49,387 nucleotides of DNA. It comes from Hyphomicrobiales bacterium (GTDB lineage: Bacteria > Pseudomonadota > Alphaproteobacteria > Rhizobiales > Aestuariivirgaceae). This document shows, one piece after another, positions 7,519 to 18,104 of the stretch; position 1 is the stretch's first letter, and each line of letters starts with the position of its first letter. Under the pieces are notes generated by a model. That model was not told the origin of the DNA. It ran no database searches and saw only the letters and a program-made list of their open reading frames with translations. The translations under genes were made by a program, and so were the position numbers. The stretch is from the NCBI GenBank assembly GCA_016792825.1, contig JAEUMI010000035.1, forward strand, positions 1 to 49,387. The letters are read 5' to 3'.

Positions 7519-9003
7519 CTATGCATATTTAATCCGTCGCAGGATGATCGGCACGATGATGACAGCCGCGGCGGTAGCCAGCAGAACGGCGGAAAGCGGA
7601 TGGGTCACAAAAACCGAAGGATCGCCCTGGCTGATCGACAGGGCGCGGCGGAAGTGCGCCTCGGCAAACGGGCCGAGGATCAGCCCGATGATGCAGGGGG
7701 CAACCGGAAACTCGTGGCGCCGCATCAGGAAGCCGATGAAGCCCACAATGAACAGCAGAACCAGATCAAAAGTCGAATTGCCCAGGGAATAAACCCCGAG
7801 AGTCGAGAAGATCAGGATGCCGCCATAGAGCAGGGGCTGGGGAATGGTCAGCAGGCGTACCCACAGGCCAACCAGCGGCAGGTTGAGCACCAGCAGCATG
7901 ACGTTGCCGATGTAGAGGCTGGCGATCAGGCCCCAGACCAGGGTTGAATTGCCGGCGAACAGCAATGGTCCCGGCTGGAGGTTGTACTGCTCGAAAGCCG
8001 CCAGCAGGATTGCGGCCGTTGCCGAAGTGGGAAGCCCAAGGGCCAGCAGCGGAACGAGAACCCCTGCCACCGCCGCGTTGTTGGCCGCTTCCGGGCCAGC
8101 CACACCTTCGATGGCGCCGCGGCCAAATTCTTCCGGATGCTTGGTGAGTTTCTTTTCGAGGAAGTACGACAGGAAGGTGGGAATCTCCGTGCCGCCGGCC
8201 GGCAGCGCGCCGAATGGAAAGCCGATGCCGGCGCCGCGCAGCCAGGGCTTCCACGACCGGCGCCATTCCTCCCGCGTCATGAAGAGCGAACCCTTGATGG
8301 GCAGGATCTCCGCCGTGCGCAGGCGCGCCTGCGAGGCCATGAAGAGAGCCTCGCCTACGGCGAAAAGCCCAACGGCCACCACCACGATGTCAATGCCGCG
8401 CAGCAGGCTGGGATATCCGAAGACCAGGCGCGGCTGGCCCGTCAGAATGTCGGTGCCCACCAGGCCGAAGGCCAGCCCCAGAAAAAGTGCCGCAAGGCCG
8501 CGGCTCTTGGAGGCGCCAAGCAGCACCGATACGGTGGTGAAGGCCAGGACCATCAGGGAGAAATATTCCGCCGGGCCAAACAGCAGCGCCAGCTTGACGA
8601 ACAGTGGCGCCAGAAAGGTCAGGGCCAGCGTGCCGAGCGTTCCGGCAACGAAAGAGCCGATGGCCGCGGTTGAAAGGGCGGCAGCTCCCCGGCCTTGCCT
8701 GGCCATGAGATTTCCCTCGATGGCCGTCATGATGGAGCCGGATTCCCCCGGCGTATTGAGCAGGATGCTGGTAGTGGAACTGCCATACATGGCGCCGTAA
8801 TAGAGCCCGGCGAACATGATGAAGGCGCCGGTGGGATCAAGATTTCGCGTCACCGGCAGAAGCAGCGCAATGGTAAGCGCCGGGCCGATCCCCGGCAGGA
8901 TTCCAATCAAGGTTCCAAGCGTTACGCCGACCAGCGACCACATCAGATTGATCGGCGTCAGGGCGGTGGCAAAGCCATCCATGAGGGCAAGGAAGGCTTC
9001 CAT
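7519..9003 (-). CDS. tctA: Tripartite tricarboxylate transporter, large membrane subunit
   Basis: The large permease of a secondary transporter that works with a periplasmic binding protein to take up citrate or similar carboxylates. The 494 residues form about 12 membrane segments. Family features include [17 protein letters not shown] (about 32-50), [20 protein letters not shown] (about 66-85), [11 protein letters not shown] and [15 protein letters not shown] in the second half, the last echoing the first as expected for the internal repeat. The ATG overlaps the region just after the tctB stop (one base between), so the three tct genes are one operon in the order C-B-A. Substrate cannot be read from this subunit. 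Confidence 0.94.
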   Translation of the reverse strand: MEAFLALMDGFATALTPINLMWSLVGVTLGTLIGILPGIGPALTIALLLPVTRNLDPTGAFIMFAGLYYGAMYGSSTTSILLNTPGESGSIMTAIEGNLMARQGRGAAALSTAAIGSFVAGTLGTLALTFLAPLFVKLALLFGPAEYFSLMVLAFTTVSVLLGASKSRGLAALFLGLAFGLVGTDILTGQPRLVFGYPSLLRGIDIVVVAVGLFAVGEALFMASQARLRTAEILPIKGSLFMTREEWRRSWKPWLRGAGIGFPFGALPAGGTEIPTFLSYFLEKKLTKHPEEFGRGAIEGVAGPEAANNAAVAGVLVPLLALGLPTSATAAILLAAFEQYNLQPGPLLFAGNSTLVWGLIASLYIGNVMLLVLNLPLVGLWVRLLTIPQPLLYGGILIFSTLGVYSLGNSTFDLVLLFIVGFIGFLMRRHEFPVAPCIIGLILGPFAEAHFRRALSISQGDPSVFVTHPLSAVLLATAAAVIIVPIILRRIKYA

Positions 9004-9004
9004 C

Positions 9005-9481
9005 TCAGAGCAATCCTTTCAAAATCCCCGGCGGCAGTTGCAGGCCAAGGCCGTAGGTGAAACCGATATAGGCAAACAGCACCAGGAAGAATCCGATCAT
9101 TGCATCCCGCCCGAAACGCCGGCTGCCAAAGGCAAAGGTCACGCTCATGAAAAGAACCACTCCCGCGGGCACGAAGCCCGCCGGTCTCAGCAGGTTCATG
9201 TGGGCGATGAGGCCCAACAGGATGATGCCGACATTTTTCCAGTCGGTGGGCTCGACCTCGTCAATGACTTCGTCTCCGCCGCGGTAGGATTTCCAGGCGA
9301 TGAACGCGCCCGTAAGGGCCATGCCGAGGGCTATGATATAGGGAAATATCTGTGGTCCGACCCGGGCGTAGCTCGGCGGTACCCGCATCTGCATCGTTTC
9401 AAAGCCGATGACCGATGCGATGGCAATAAGGCCGAGGCCGATCGCAAGACCGGCCCCGGCTATCTTTTGTTTTGTGTTCAC
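9005..9481 (-). CDS. tctB: Tripartite tricarboxylate transporter, small membrane subunit
   Basis: A 158-residue protein with four predicted membrane helices: an N-terminal anchor ([20 protein letters not shown]), one near 48-64, and a pair near the C-terminus. It shows the weakly conserved TctB pattern, including an [12 protein letters not shown] segment after the first helix. It partners tctA in the inner membrane; its exact role in TTT systems is unclear. Translation starts at GTG (9479-9481), nine bases after the tctC stop, so it is in the tctCBA operon. Confidence 0.9.
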   Translation of the reverse strand: MNTKQKIAGAGLAIGLGLIAIASVIGFETMQMRVPPSYARVGPQIFPYIIALGMALTGAFIAWKSYRGGDEVIDEVEPTDWKNVGIILLGLIAHMNLLRPAGFVPAGVVLFMSVTFAFGSRRFGRDAMIGFFLVLFAYIGFTYGLGLQLPPGILKGLL

Positions 9482-9490
9482 GGCTGCCCG

Positions 9491-10450
9491 TTACTGGACG
9501 AGGCCGATGCCCTTGAGCACTTCCGTTGTCCGGGCATTTTCCAGGGCGATCAGCTTGCCGAAATCATCGCCCGGGAGATAAAGATCCGTCCAGTTCTTGT
9601 CGGTGAGCACTTTTTTCCAGGCATCGCTCTTGACGGCCGCATCGACCGCTTCAAGCAAGGCCTTTTCCTGTGCATCATCGAGGCCCGGAGGGGCCACGAT
9701 GGCGCGCCAGTTGGCAAGGTCAACATCGACGCCCTGTTCTTTCAGGGTCGCAATGTCGATGCCTGGCTGGCGTTCAGGCGCGGAAATCGCCAGGGCCCGG
9801 AGTTCGCCCGACTTGATTTGGCCCGCCCATTCGCTGTAGCCGCTGATGCCCGCCACCACATGGCCGCCCATGATCGCGGCAAGAGCTTCGCCGCCGCCGG
9901 AGAAGGGCACATAGTTGAGCTTGGAGACGTCCGCCCCCACGGCCTTGGCAACGAGGCCCGCGAGAATGTGATCGGTGCCGCCAGCGGAACCGCCGCCGAA
10001 GGCAACTGAACCCGGGTCAGCTTTCAGTTTGGCCGCAAGATCGGCCATGGTCTTGAGTTCCGAAGCAGCCGGAACGACGATCACTTCATACTCGCCGGTC
10101 AGGCGTGCGATGGGTGTTGTCATGTCGAGGGTAACCGGTGATTGATTGGTTAGAATGGCGCCCACCATAACCAGGCCGTTGACCATCAGGACATTGGGCT
10201 TGCCTTTTTCCTGGTCGATGAGCTGGGCCAGCCCGACGGTGCCGCCGGCACCCGGAACATTTTCAACCGTGCCGCCCTTGGCGCCCATGGCAGCCATGAC
10301 TTCGGAGAGGGAGCGTGCCGTCTGGTCCCAGCCGCCGCCGGGGCCGGCCGGAGCGATGATCCGCAGATCGTCAAGGGCCAGCGCCGGAGTGGCAAGGCCT
10401 GCCGTCAGCGCCAGAGCCAAAAAGCTTGCGAATAGTGTGCGTCTTTTCAT
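9491..10450 (-). CDS. tctC: Tricarboxylate transporter periplasmic binding protein
   Basis: Extracytoplasmic solute receptor of the Bug/TctC family, 319 residues. A signal peptide (KRR, then LFASFLALALTAGLA, cleavage after ALA near residue 25) precedes the motif DLRIIAPAGPGGGWDQTAR. GGWDQTAR is typical of true TctC proteins and not of general Bug receptors, which favours a tricarboxylate such as citrate. VAFGGGSAGGTDH and GGEALAAIMGGHV form the second domain strands. I place the start at the ATG at 10450 because a near-perfect GGAGGA ribosome site precedes it; the frame stays open upstream but that stretch looks non-coding. First gene of tctCBA. Confidence 0.94.
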   Translation of the reverse strand: MKRRTLFASFLALALTAGLATPALALDDLRIIAPAGPGGGWDQTARSLSEVMAAMGAKGGTVENVPGAGGTVGLAQLIDQEKGKPNVLMVNGLVMVGAILTNQSPVTLDMTTPIARLTGEYEVIVVPAASELKTMADLAAKLKADPGSVAFGGGSAGGTDHILAGLVAKAVGADVSKLNYVPFSGGGEALAAIMGGHVVAGISGYSEWAGQIKSGELRALAISAPERQPGIDIATLKEQGVDVDLANWRAIVAPPGLDDAQEKALLEAVDAAVKSDAWKKVLTDKNWTDLYLPGDDFGKLIALENARTTEVLKGIGLVQ

Positions 10451-10791
10451 GATGTCCTCCCAAGAAGTTCTTGTGCCATTTGCTGGTACTGACAAGAAAC
10501 TAGACCCGCGGCGCGGAGGGCGCAAGTTATCCTTGGCCGTGGAGCAGCCAGCCGGAACCGGAGGACTAGTGGAGGTTTGCGGGCCGCGGCAGCAGGTGGG
10601 CTGGCGATGGGGCTGAAGCTGGTCCGGCTGTTTGAGCGTGCCTTTCGTGTTGCGCCGGCTCGCAGACAATGACTTGCGCGGTGTCAGGATCCGAGGCCTT
10701 TGGCAGCATTCCCGGTGGATAAGTTACTACTATTCGACTCATACAGACAGAACCTATATTAAGTGCACTTCACGGATTGGGACTGGGTCAC
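10451..10791. other. Intergenic region between tctC and DUF2188-like gene
   Basis: A 341-base divergent spacer. The half next to tctC is GC-rich and should hold the tctCBA promoter, but I cannot define -35/-10 boxes there. The last 70 bases (about 10720-10790) are AT-richer, with TATATTAAG near 10755-10763 as a possible -10 area for the plus-strand gene. A GGAAC at about 10555 is not followed by CGTT at the right spacing, so it is not an EcfG promoter. Confidence 0.5.
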
Positions 10792-11022
10792 ATGGCCGCT
10801 GAACAATACTTTATCGTACTTCACAACAATGAATGGAAGATTAGCTTCAAGGAAAAGCATTACGGCCCCTATGCCACCCAGGCTGAGGCCATTGAGGCGG
10901 CGATAGATGCAGCCCATGCCATGGGTGAAATCGGCATTGATGCCCAGGTCCTCGTTGAGGAAGCCAACCACCAGGTCAGAACCGAGTGGGCCTACGGCCA
11001 GAGTTTCAGCACCTTCAGATAG
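10792..11022 (+). CDS. Small DUF2188-like protein
   Basis: A 76-residue soluble protein, no signal peptide. The pattern QYFIVLHNNEWKISFKEKHYGPYATQAEAIEAAIDAAH fits the DUF2188 fold: a beta-hairpin with a central Trp followed by an AEAI-A-A helix. Function unknown; DUF2188 proteins are small and often encoded near stress or DNA-binding genes. I start at the ATG at 10792 (MAAEQYF); an in-frame TTG at 10777 would add five residues. It converges on mbfA, with 20 bases between stops. Confidence 0.65.
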   Translation: MAAEQYFIVLHNNEWKISFKEKHYGPYATQAEAIEAAIDAAHAMGEIGIDAQVLVEEANHQVRTEWAYGQSFSTFR

Positions 11023-11042
11023 TGTGCCCGAAACCTGCGGCC

Positions 11043-11999
11043 TCAGGCGCTGCCAATCGCCATGCCGGTGAGAAACACCAGAAATCCCCCGACTGCCACC
11101 TGGAAGGCCGCCTTCAGGAATGGCGTGTCCATGTATTTGTAACGGATCCACGAAATGGCCCAGAGCTCGATGAACACGATGACGATGGCCAGGCCCGTGG
11201 CAGTTTTGAAATCCGAGATGAGATAGGGCAGCGTGTGGCCAATGCCGCCGACAGCGGTCATGATCCCGGCTGCCAATCCGCGGATCAGGGGATGGCCGCG
11301 GCCCGTGAGCTTTCCGTCATCGGAAAGCCCCTCGGCCAGGCCCATGGAAATGCCCGCCCCCACTGAAGCCGCCATTCCCACCAGAAACGTGGCCCAGGTA
11401 TTGCCCGTGGCGAAGGCTGCGGCAAACAAGGGAGCGAGCGTCGAGACCGAGCCGTCCATGAGCCCGACAAGTCCGGGCTGGATGACCTGCAGCAGGAAGA
11501 GGCGGCGCTTCGTTTCGCCTTCCTCGATCTTGACGTCCGCAGTCAGGTGTTTGTCGCCAAGGCGCGCCGCCAGGGACTCGTGGCCCTTTTCGGCTTCTGC
11601 CAATCGGTTGAGAAGCTTGGCCACCTGCGGGTCCTGGCTGTGCGCCGCCGCCTGTTTGTAAAAGCGGTAGTTTTCCAGTTCGATGACCTCGGCCCGCCGG
11701 CGCATGGCTTCGATATTGAGCTTGCCGATCATCCAGGCCGGCTTGTGTTTCACAAATCCGTTGATCTCGCTGCGTCTGATCAGAGGAATGAAATCGCCGA
11801 ATTTCTTCTGGTAAAGTTCGGTCAGCCAGCGCCGGTGTTGATGCTCCTCCTCCGCCATTTCCATGAAAACCTTGGCGGAGCCCGGGTAGGTTTCCATCAG
11901 GGCATTGGCAAAGCCCGAATAGGCGCGCGCGTCGTCGTCCTCGCTTGAAATGGCCAGGGCGATGATTTCCTGTTCGGACAGATCGGAGAAGCTTTTCAA
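11043..11999 (-). CDS. mbfA: Membrane-bound ferritin / iron exporter
   Basis: A 318-residue fusion of a ferritin-like diiron domain (about 1-160) and a VIT1-type transporter (about 170-318). The ferritin part has the expected metal ligands in MAEEEHQHR and AEAEKGHES. The membrane part includes GLMDGSVSTLAPLFAAAF and GISMGLAEGLSDDG, the VIT1 signature region. In Agrobacterium and Bradyrhizobium this protein exports iron and protects against iron and peroxide stress under Irr control. Translation seems to start at TTG (11997-11999), with AGAGGT at a proper distance; no ATG is available close by in frame. An Irr-type box lies 20 bases upstream. Confidence 0.93.
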   Translation of the reverse strand: MKSFSDLSEQEIIALAISSEDDDARAYSGFANALMETYPGSAKVFMEMAEEEHQHRRWLTELYQKKFGDFIPLIRRSEINGFVKHKPAWMIGKLNIEAMRRRAEVIELENYRFYKQAAAHSQDPQVAKLLNRLAEAEKGHESLAARLGDKHLTADVKIEEGETKRRLFLLQVIQPGLVGLMDGSVSTLAPLFAAAFATGNTWATFLVGMAASVGAGISMGLAEGLSDDGKLTGRGHPLIRGLAAGIMTAVGGIGHTLPYLISDFKTATGLAIVIVFIELWAISWIRYKYMDTPFLKAAFQVAVGGFLVFLTGMAIGSA

Positions 12000-12019
12000 T
12001 ATGGACCTCTGATATCAAA

Positions 12020-12034
12020 TTAGAACAATTCTAA
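12020..12034. promoter_or_regulatory. Irr box (iron control element) of mbfA
   Basis: TTAGAA-CAA-TTCTAA is a perfect dyad matching the core of the iron control element bound by Irr in rhizobia. It ends 20 bases before the mbfA start, overlapping the expected core promoter. Irr is stable when iron and haem are scarce, so bound Irr would keep the exporter off in that state. No irr gene is in the window. Confidence 0.75.
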
Positions 12035-12109
12035 TCTGTAGTCCAGCCCGAAACATCTCCTTAACCTTCCGATTGATATGTTTGGCTTTTTAACGGGACC
12101 CTCGCCGCC

Positions 12110-13210
12110 ATGAGTGAAGCACTGACCTTGCCCCTGCAGAACCGTCTGTCCGGGACTGCGGCCTGCATTATTCACGGCTTTCGCGCCAATGCGGTGCTCT
12201 ACGTCCTGGCGGCATTTGTCTTCCTGGTGGCCGTGGCGGAATCCATCTGGATTGGCCTTCCCTTCGACATCAAGATGGTGACCGCATTTACCGCTCCCGT
12301 CCTGACGCTTCTTTGCGGCTTGATCTTGATAGGTATTGTTGCCGAACTCGTGCGTTTGTATTGGACCGGCTACGAGGGCAGCGCGCTCGGCGGCCTCTGG
12401 CTGAAAATCAGCGACGACTATCTGGCGCCCCAGCGCATCTCGAATTCCATCCACGCATTCCTTTTCATGTCCCTCTACATGCTGGGCTTTGCCTTCATAA
12501 AGAAAGCCATTCCACTGGCCGTCCCCTTTTCCTGGGATGTGACTTTCATGGAGTGGGACCAAGTGATGCATTTCGGCGCGCAGCCCTATGAATGGCTGGC
12601 CCCCCTGCTGAACGTGCCCTGGGTCACCTTCCTGATCAACGTCAACTACAACATCTGGTTCTTTGTGATGTTCACCTGCTGGTTCTGGCAAGGCTTCGGC
12701 CCCAAGGACACCGCACTGCGCACCCACTTCCTGCTGGGTTTCACCCTCACCTGGTTCGTGGGCACCAGCGTATGCGGGACGATTTTCTCATCCGTGGGCC
12801 CGGGCCTTTATGGCCGGTTGATGCCCGAGGTTCAGGACCCTTTCGTGCCGCTCATGGACTGGCTCCACGAGGTGGCGCAAGTTCACACGATTTTTGTCAT
12901 CCCCACCATGGATGAGCTGTGGAAGGACTATGAGACCGGCACCGGCCTGATCAACGGCATTTCGGCGATGCCATCGATGCATGTGGGAACCTCGGTGCTG
13001 TTTGCAATCCTCGGCTTCTCCGCCGGCAAGAAATGGCTGGGCTACCTCATGTCGGTCTTCGCCTTCCTTATCTTCATTGGCTCCATTCACCTGGGCTGGC
13101 ATTACGCCATCGATGGCTATGCCGGCGCCGCCATTGCCGTTGCCTGCTGGTGGATTTCAGGAAAGATCGTCGCCTGGGACAGGCGCAAGCGGGGCGTTGC
13201 CGAAACCTGA
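12110..13210 (+). CDS. PAP2-family integral membrane phosphatase/transferase
   Basis: A 366-residue multi-pass inner-membrane protein of the PAP2_3 (inositolphosphotransferase-like) group. The active-site motifs are SAMPSMHVG near residue 286 and HLGWHYAIDGYAG near 326, supplying the two catalytic His residues. Helices are visible at about 28-48, 58-78, 115-135, 170-190, 205-225, 290-305, 310-325 and 335-350. Such enzymes hydrolyse or transfer lipid-linked phosphate groups at the outer face of the inner membrane; the substrate cannot be read from sequence. It is divergent from mbfA and sits alone. No strong ribosome site precedes the ATG. Confidence 0.85.
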   Translation: MSEALTLPLQNRLSGTAACIIHGFRANAVLYVLAAFVFLVAVAESIWIGLPFDIKMVTAFTAPVLTLLCGLILIGIVAELVRLYWTGYEGSALGGLWLKISDDYLAPQRISNSIHAFLFMSLYMLGFAFIKKAIPLAVPFSWDVTFMEWDQVMHFGAQPYEWLAPLLNVPWVTFLINVNYNIWFFVMFTCWFWQGFGPKDTALRTHFLLGFTLTWFVGTSVCGTIFSSVGPGLYGRLMPEVQDPFVPLMDWLHEVAQVHTIFVIPTMDELWKDYETGTGLINGISAMPSMHVGTSVLFAILGFSAGKKWLGYLMSVFAFLIFIGSIHLGWHYAIDGYAGAAIAVACWWISGKIVAWDRRKRGVAET

Positions 13211-13328
13211 TCTGAATTGACTCCTGACACCTTTGTCCGCAAGGTAAAGCCATGGCGAGTCGGGTCCTCACTGGACAGACGGGAATTGCCAACATCGATG
13301 CTCCGGCAACGTAAAAGGAAATCAAGCC

Positions 13329-13766
13329 ATGCGAATTCCACTCCGGTTTCTCGGCGCTTTGGTCGCAGTAATCTCCATGTTAGGTTTGGGCCTCCAGAGT
13401 GCCCATGCCGATAGCGGCAAAATCACGCTTACGGTCTACAAGGCCGGCTGGGTAATCGGTGGTTCAGGCGGCAGCGGCAGGCTCACCTTTAAGGGCCGCA
13501 GCTATCGGCTTGGAGTGGGCGGCATAGACTACGGACTTGTGTTCGGCGGTTCAAAGACGGTGCTGCACGGTCGCGTGAGCAATATCCGGCGCGCGTCGGA
13601 CGTCGAGGGCGTCTATGGCGCTGCCGGCGCGGGGCTTGCGGTCGGCCGCGGCGTCCGCGCCATCATTCTGACCAATCAGAATGGTGCGGTTCTGGAGCTT
13701 TCGGGCCGGCAGAGCGGATTGATGGTGAACGTCGATCTGAGCGGTTTGGCCCTCACCATAAAATAG
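13329..13766 (+). CDS. Exported Gly-rich protein of unknown function
   Basis: A 145-residue protein with a clear signal peptide (RFLGALVAVISMLGLGLQSAHA, cut after AHA near 27), so it is secreted to the periplasm or beyond. The mature part is Gly-rich and beta-predicted: GGSGGSGRLTFKGRSYRLGVGGIDYGLVFG, then VEGVYGAAGAGLAVG, ending VDLSGLALTIK. I recognise this as a recurrent uncharacterised proteobacterial pattern with no known function. A purine-rich AAAAGGAAA precedes the ATG. It converges on lepA with 26 bases between stops. Confidence 0.75.
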   Translation: MRIPLRFLGALVAVISMLGLGLQSAHADSGKITLTVYKAGWVIGGSGGSGRLTFKGRSYRLGVGGIDYGLVFGGSKTVLHGRVSNIRRASDVEGVYGAAGAGLAVGRGVRAIILTNQNGAVLELSGRQSGLMVNVDLSGLALTIK

Positions 13767-13792
13767 AGAACTTGCGCGTCGATGGGCGCGCC

Positions 13793-15595
13793 TTAGTTCT
13801 CGTCCATCTTCAGCGCCGCGATGAAGGCTTCCTGCGGAATGTCGACCTTGCCGAACTGCCGCATCTTCTTCTTGCCTTCCTTCTGCTTGTCCAGAAGCTT
13901 GCGCTTGCGGCTGATGTCGCCGCCGTAGCATTTCGCCGTCACGTCCTTGCGCATGGCTGAAAGCGTCTCGCGCGCCACGATCTTGCCGCCGATGGTGGCT
14001 TGGATAGGGATCTGGAACATGTGGCGCGGAATGAGATCCTTGAGCTTCTCGCACATCACCCGGCCGCGCTGCTCGGCCCTGGCCCGGTGCACCACCATGG
14101 CCAGCGCATCGACAGGCTCCGCATTCACCAGGATGCCCATGCGCACCAGGTCGCCCTTTTCATAGCCCACCATCTTGTAATCGAAGCTGGCATAGCCGCG
14201 GCTCACTGATTTGAGCCGGTCATAGAAATCAAAAACCACTTCGTTGAGCGGCAGCTCATAGATCACCATGGCGCGGCTGCCCGCATAGGTGAGCTGCTTC
14301 TGCCGCCCGCGCCGGTCCTCGCACAGCTTGAGGATGGAGCCCAGATATTCATCGGGCACCAGGATGGTGGCTTCGATCCACGGCTCCTCGATGGATTCAA
14401 TCAGCGCGGCGTCCGGCATATCAACCGGATTGTGCAGCGATTTCTGCGTCCCGTCGCGCATGTTTATCTTGTAGATGACGCTTGGCGCCGTGGTGATGAT
14501 GTCCACGTTGAATTCGCGCTCGATGCGTTCGCGGGTGATCTCGAGATGAAGGAGGCCGAGAAAGCCGCAGCGGAAACCGAAACCCAGCGCCGCCGAGGTT
14601 TCCATGTCGAAGGAAAAGCTGGCGTCATTGAGGCGCAAGCGCCCCATCGCTTCGCGCAGGTCTTCGAACTTCGCCGCATCGACGGGAAAGAAACCGGCAA
14701 ACACCACGGCCTGCGCTTCCTTGAAGTCGGGCAGGGCTTCCGCCGTCGGCCGCTTTTCATCGGTCACCGTATCGCCGACGCGCGTATCCGCCACTTCCTT
14801 GATCGCCGCCGTGAAGAAGCCGATCTCGCCGGGGCCAAGGCTTGCCACCATTTCCTTTTTCGGGCGCGAGACGCCGACGCGGTCAATGAGGTAGGAGCCG
14901 CCCGTGCCCATCATCTTGACCCGCATGCCCTTCTTGAGCTCGCCGTCAATGATGCGCAGCAGAACCACAACGCCCAGATAGGAATCATACCAGCTATCGA
15001 CCAGCAGTGCCTTGAGCGGCTTGTTGCGGTCGCCCTTGGGCGGCGGAAGGCGGTGCACGATGGCCTCAAGCACCTCCGGAACGCCGAGCCCGGTCTTGGC
15101 CGAGATCATCACCGCCTCGGAGGCGTCAATGCCGATCACATCCTCGATCTGCTGTCGCACCCGCTCCGGCTCGGCCGCGGGAAGATCAACCTTGTTGAGA
15201 ACCGGGATGATTTCATGATTGTTGTTGATCGCCTGATAAACGTTGGCCAGGGTCTGCGCCTCCACGCCCTGGCTGGCATCAACCACCAGAAGCGAACCCT
15301 CGCAAGCCGCCAGCGAACGCGAAACCTCATAGGCAAAGTCCACATGCCCCGGCGTATCGATTAGGTTCAGAACATATTTTTCGCCGTTCCTGGCGGTGTA
15401 GTCGAGGCGCACCGTGTTGGCCTTGATGGTGATGCCGCGCTCCCGCTCCAGGTCCATGGAATCGAGGATCTGGTCTACCATGTCCCGGTCGCTCACCGCC
15501 CCGCAAAGCTGGATAAGCCGGTCGGCAAGCGTCGATTTGCCGTGGTCGATATGGGCGATAATGGAGAAATTGCGGATATGGGCGGTGTCAGTCAT
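13793..15595 (-). CDS. lepA: Elongation factor 4 (back-translocating GTPase)
   Basis: Ribosome-associated GTPase of 600 residues, the normal LepA length. The G domain has AHIDHGKST (about 15-23), the switch-I threonine region [17 protein letters not shown] and NKVD. EF-Tu domain 2, two EF-G-like domains and the LepA-specific C-terminal domain follow, ending [20 protein letters not shown]. It is thought to act on stalled or mistranslocated ribosomes. It is on the minus strand 47 bases downstream of hrpB, so it may be read from its own promoter or from the frk-hrpB transcript. Confidence 0.97.
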   Translation of the reverse strand: MTDTAHIRNFSIIAHIDHGKSTLADRLIQLCGAVSDRDMVDQILDSMDLERERGITIKANTVRLDYTARNGEKYVLNLIDTPGHVDFAYEVSRSLAACEGSLLVVDASQGVEAQTLANVYQAINNNHEIIPVLNKVDLPAAEPERVRQQIEDVIGIDASEAVMISAKTGLGVPEVLEAIVHRLPPPKGDRNKPLKALLVDSWYDSYLGVVVLLRIIDGELKKGMRVKMMGTGGSYLIDRVGVSRPKKEMVASLGPGEIGFFTAAIKEVADTRVGDTVTDEKRPTAEALPDFKEAQAVVFAGFFPVDAAKFEDLREAMGRLRLNDASFSFDMETSAALGFGFRCGFLGLLHLEITRERIEREFNVDIITTAPSVIYKINMRDGTQKSLHNPVDMPDAALIESIEEPWIEATILVPDEYLGSILKLCEDRRGRQKQLTYAGSRAMVIYELPLNEVVFDFYDRLKSVSRGYASFDYKMVGYEKGDLVRMGILVNAEPVDALAMVVHRARAEQRGRVMCEKLKDLIPRHMFQIPIQATIGGKIVARETLSAMRKDVTAKCYGGDISRKRKLLDKQKEGKKKMRQFGKVDIPQEAFIAALKMDEN

Positions 15596-15642
15596 TGCGC
15601 GCGGTGTTTGGCATTGGCATGGCCAATGGTCAAGCCTTGCAA

Positions 15643-18087
15643 TCAGCGCAGTTTCCGGGGTTTTACCGGTGGCGCGGACAGCGGGTCTTCCGGCCAGGAA
15701 TGCTTGGGATATCGCCCCCGCAATTCGGACCGCACGTCCGGATAGCCATTGGTCCAGAACGTCTCCAGGGACTTGGTGACAGCCAATGGCCTTCCCGCCG
15801 GCGACAGCAATTCGATGCGGAGTTGCGCCCGCCCCTTGGCGATTGTCGGCGTTTTGGCCAGGCCGAACATTTCCTGCAAACGCACCCGGATGACCGGGTC
15901 GCCCTCGGTTTCATAATCGATGGCGACATGGGCGCCTGAGGGAACTTCAATGCGACGCGGCGCCAGCCCATCCATTTGCCGTTGCAGATCATGGGGCACC
16001 AGGCTTTTCAAGATGGCCAGCATGTCCAATCGCTCAAGATGGCTCTTGCGTGAAATGCCCGCGAGATAGGGCTTCAGCCAGTCGTCGAGATTTCGCGCAA
16101 GCGCCTCATCGCCGAGATCGGGCCAGGCCTCTTCAGGAAACAGGCGTTTCAGAAATTGCACCTGGGCGCGAAAGCTGTTGGCGCCGTCAGTCCACGGCAA
16201 AGCCTTGAGGCCCATCTCGCTGATCCCCTTGAGCATCGCCCCTGCCATGGCCTCTGGATCAGCCGACGTCAACGGGCGTTCCTCGAGAATAAGGGCCCCG
16301 AGTTTCCTAACCCGCGCCGCAACCACACTTTGCGACCGCGAGTCCCAGCCGACATTTTCCAAGACTTCAATCTGGCCGTCAAAATGCGTCTCGATTTCAG
16401 CAAGCGTAAGAGGCGCCGCAAGAAAAATCTTCTGGTCGCCGGAAGAGCCATCGGTTGTGGCAACCGCAAGCCACTCCTGCCTGGCCAATGTCTCATGCTC
16501 GGGAAGGATAGCTCCGCCGCCCCCCGAGAGCCGGTAGCGCCGCTCACCGCCACGCTTTTGCGCAATGCGGTCGGGCCAGGCCAGCGCGACCAGCACCCCT
16601 TCGCTGATCGACCCTGTATCAGCCTTAATGCTGAGAATTTGCTTGATCTGTTTTGCCGCGGCCTGAATACGCGACCGCGCTGAACCGCGTGTCGCCAAAA
16701 ACCGCGAGGCAATATCGCAGCCTGCGTCACGGCCCAGTCCATCGCGCTCCGAGACGAAAGCCGCCAGGTCCGCTGCCGCTTCCCCGGAACCCAACGCCTG
16801 TCCCTTGACCACCATATGGGCAAGCCGTGGATGCAGCGGCACCTTGACCATGGCCTTGCCCATGGCCGTGATCCTTCCATCATTATCGAGCCCTTCCAGC
16901 CGCTCCAGCAACTCTTGCGCCTGCGCAAAGGCGGCAGCCGGCGGCGGATCAAGCCATGAGAGGGAGGAGGGCGCATGCACGCCCCACGCGGCGAGTTCAA
17001 GCACCAGGGGCGTCAAATCGCTCACCAGAATTTCCGGCTGGTCATGGGCCGCAAGGGCCCGTGTTTCCGCTTCCGGCCACAGCCTGTGGCAAACCCCTGG
17101 TCCCAGCCTTCCGGCGCGGCCCCGCCGCTGATCCGCCGAAGCAAGGCTCACCCGCACCGTTTCCAGGCTTGTCATGCCGCTGGCCGGATCAAATCGCGGG
17201 GATCTCTTGAACCCCGTGTCAATCACCGTGCCAATCCCTTCAATGGTCAGGCTTGTTTCGGCAATGGTGGTGGCCAGCACAATCTTTCGTGAACCCTCCG
17301 GCGCCGGATTGAGCGCCGCATCCTGTTCGGCAAAACCCATCGACCCGTAGAGAGGCCGCACGGATATGGATGACGGAAGATTTGCTGAATTGAGCATTTC
17401 CTCCGTGCGGCGGATTTCCGCCTCGCCGGGAAGGAAAACCAGAATGCTTTGCTTCGTTTCAAGAAGCGCCTGCTGCGTCGCCCTGCAGGCATCTGCCGAA
17501 AGCGTCTGCCGCGTCGTCTTGCCGAGATAGCGCGTCTCAACCGGAAACATCCGGCCGCTTGCCTGGACAACGGGCGCTCCCTGCAAATGTTCGGAAAGCC
17601 TCGCTGCATCAAGCGTGGCTGACATGATGAGAAGTCGCAAATCCTCCCGCAAGCCCTGGCGCATATCAAGCGTGAGGGCGAGACCCAGATCGCCATCAAG
17701 GCTGCGTTCATGGAACTCGTCGAAAATGACGAGCCCCGTATCCTTCAACTCCGGATCATGCTGCAGGCGCCGCGTGAGAATGCCTTCCGTGACAACTTCA
17801 ATGCGGGTCTTCGCCGAAACCTTGCGGTCAAGCCTGACCGTGTAACCCACTGTTGCACCGATCTCTTCACCAAGCGTTTCCGCCATGCGCCTGGCTGCGG
17901 CCCGCGCTGCGAGCCGGCGCGGTTCCAGCATGACAATCTTCTTGTCGCCAAGCCACGAACTTCCCAAAAGCTTCAGGGGCACCCGCGTTGTCTTGCCGGC
18001 CCCGGGCTCCGCCACCAGGATCGCGGCAGAGCCAAGCGTCAGGGCTTCGCTCAAACGCGGAATGACGGCATCAACGGGAAATTTCAT
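15643..18087 (-). CDS. hrpB: ATP-dependent helicase HrpB (DEAH-box)
   Basis: An 814-residue DEAH-type RNA helicase. Walker A is [12 protein letters not shown] near 26-37; motif II is DEFH (where the related HrpA has DEVH); SAT is in LLIMSATLD; motif VI is [12 protein letters not shown]. The HrpB-specific C-terminal domain is present ([16 protein letters not shown], and the tail [11 protein letters not shown]). The precise cellular role of HrpB is not settled. The gene starts 17 bases after the sugar kinase stop, so the two are likely cotranscribed. Confidence 0.95.
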   Translation of the reverse strand: MKFPVDAVIPRLSEALTLGSAAILVAEPGAGKTTRVPLKLLGSSWLGDKKIVMLEPRRLAARAAARRMAETLGEEIGATVGYTVRLDRKVSAKTRIEVVTEGILTRRLQHDPELKDTGLVIFDEFHERSLDGDLGLALTLDMRQGLREDLRLLIMSATLDAARLSEHLQGAPVVQASGRMFPVETRYLGKTTRQTLSADACRATQQALLETKQSILVFLPGEAEIRRTEEMLNSANLPSSISVRPLYGSMGFAEQDAALNPAPEGSRKIVLATTIAETSLTIEGIGTVIDTGFKRSPRFDPASGMTSLETVRVSLASADQRRGRAGRLGPGVCHRLWPEAETRALAAHDQPEILVSDLTPLVLELAAWGVHAPSSLSWLDPPPAAAFAQAQELLERLEGLDNDGRITAMGKAMVKVPLHPRLAHMVVKGQALGSGEAAADLAAFVSERDGLGRDAGCDIASRFLATRGSARSRIQAAAKQIKQILSIKADTGSISEGVLVALAWPDRIAQKRGGERRYRLSGGGGAILPEHETLARQEWLAVATTDGSSGDQKIFLAAPLTLAEIETHFDGQIEVLENVGWDSRSQSVVAARVRKLGALILEERPLTSADPEAMAGAMLKGISEMGLKALPWTDGANSFRAQVQFLKRLFPEEAWPDLGDEALARNLDDWLKPYLAGISRKSHLERLDMLAILKSLVPHDLQRQMDGLAPRRIEVPSGAHVAIDYETEGDPVIRVRLQEMFGLAKTPTIAKGRAQLRIELLSPAGRPLAVTKSLETFWTNGYPDVRSELRGRYPKHSWPEDPLSAPPVKPRKLR

Positions 18088-18104
18088 GGCTGGCTTGATG
18101 GCGC

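Noticed and set aside
10555..10580. Second EcfG promoter before the DUF2188-like gene
   Set aside because: GGAAC is present, but at 16-17 bases the downstream element is not CGTT and the gene is over 200 bases away.
15612..15628. Small hairpin CATTGGC/GCCAATG in the hrpB-lepA gap
   Set aside because: A seven-pair stem with no T tract; too weak to call a terminator, and lepA follows in the same direction.
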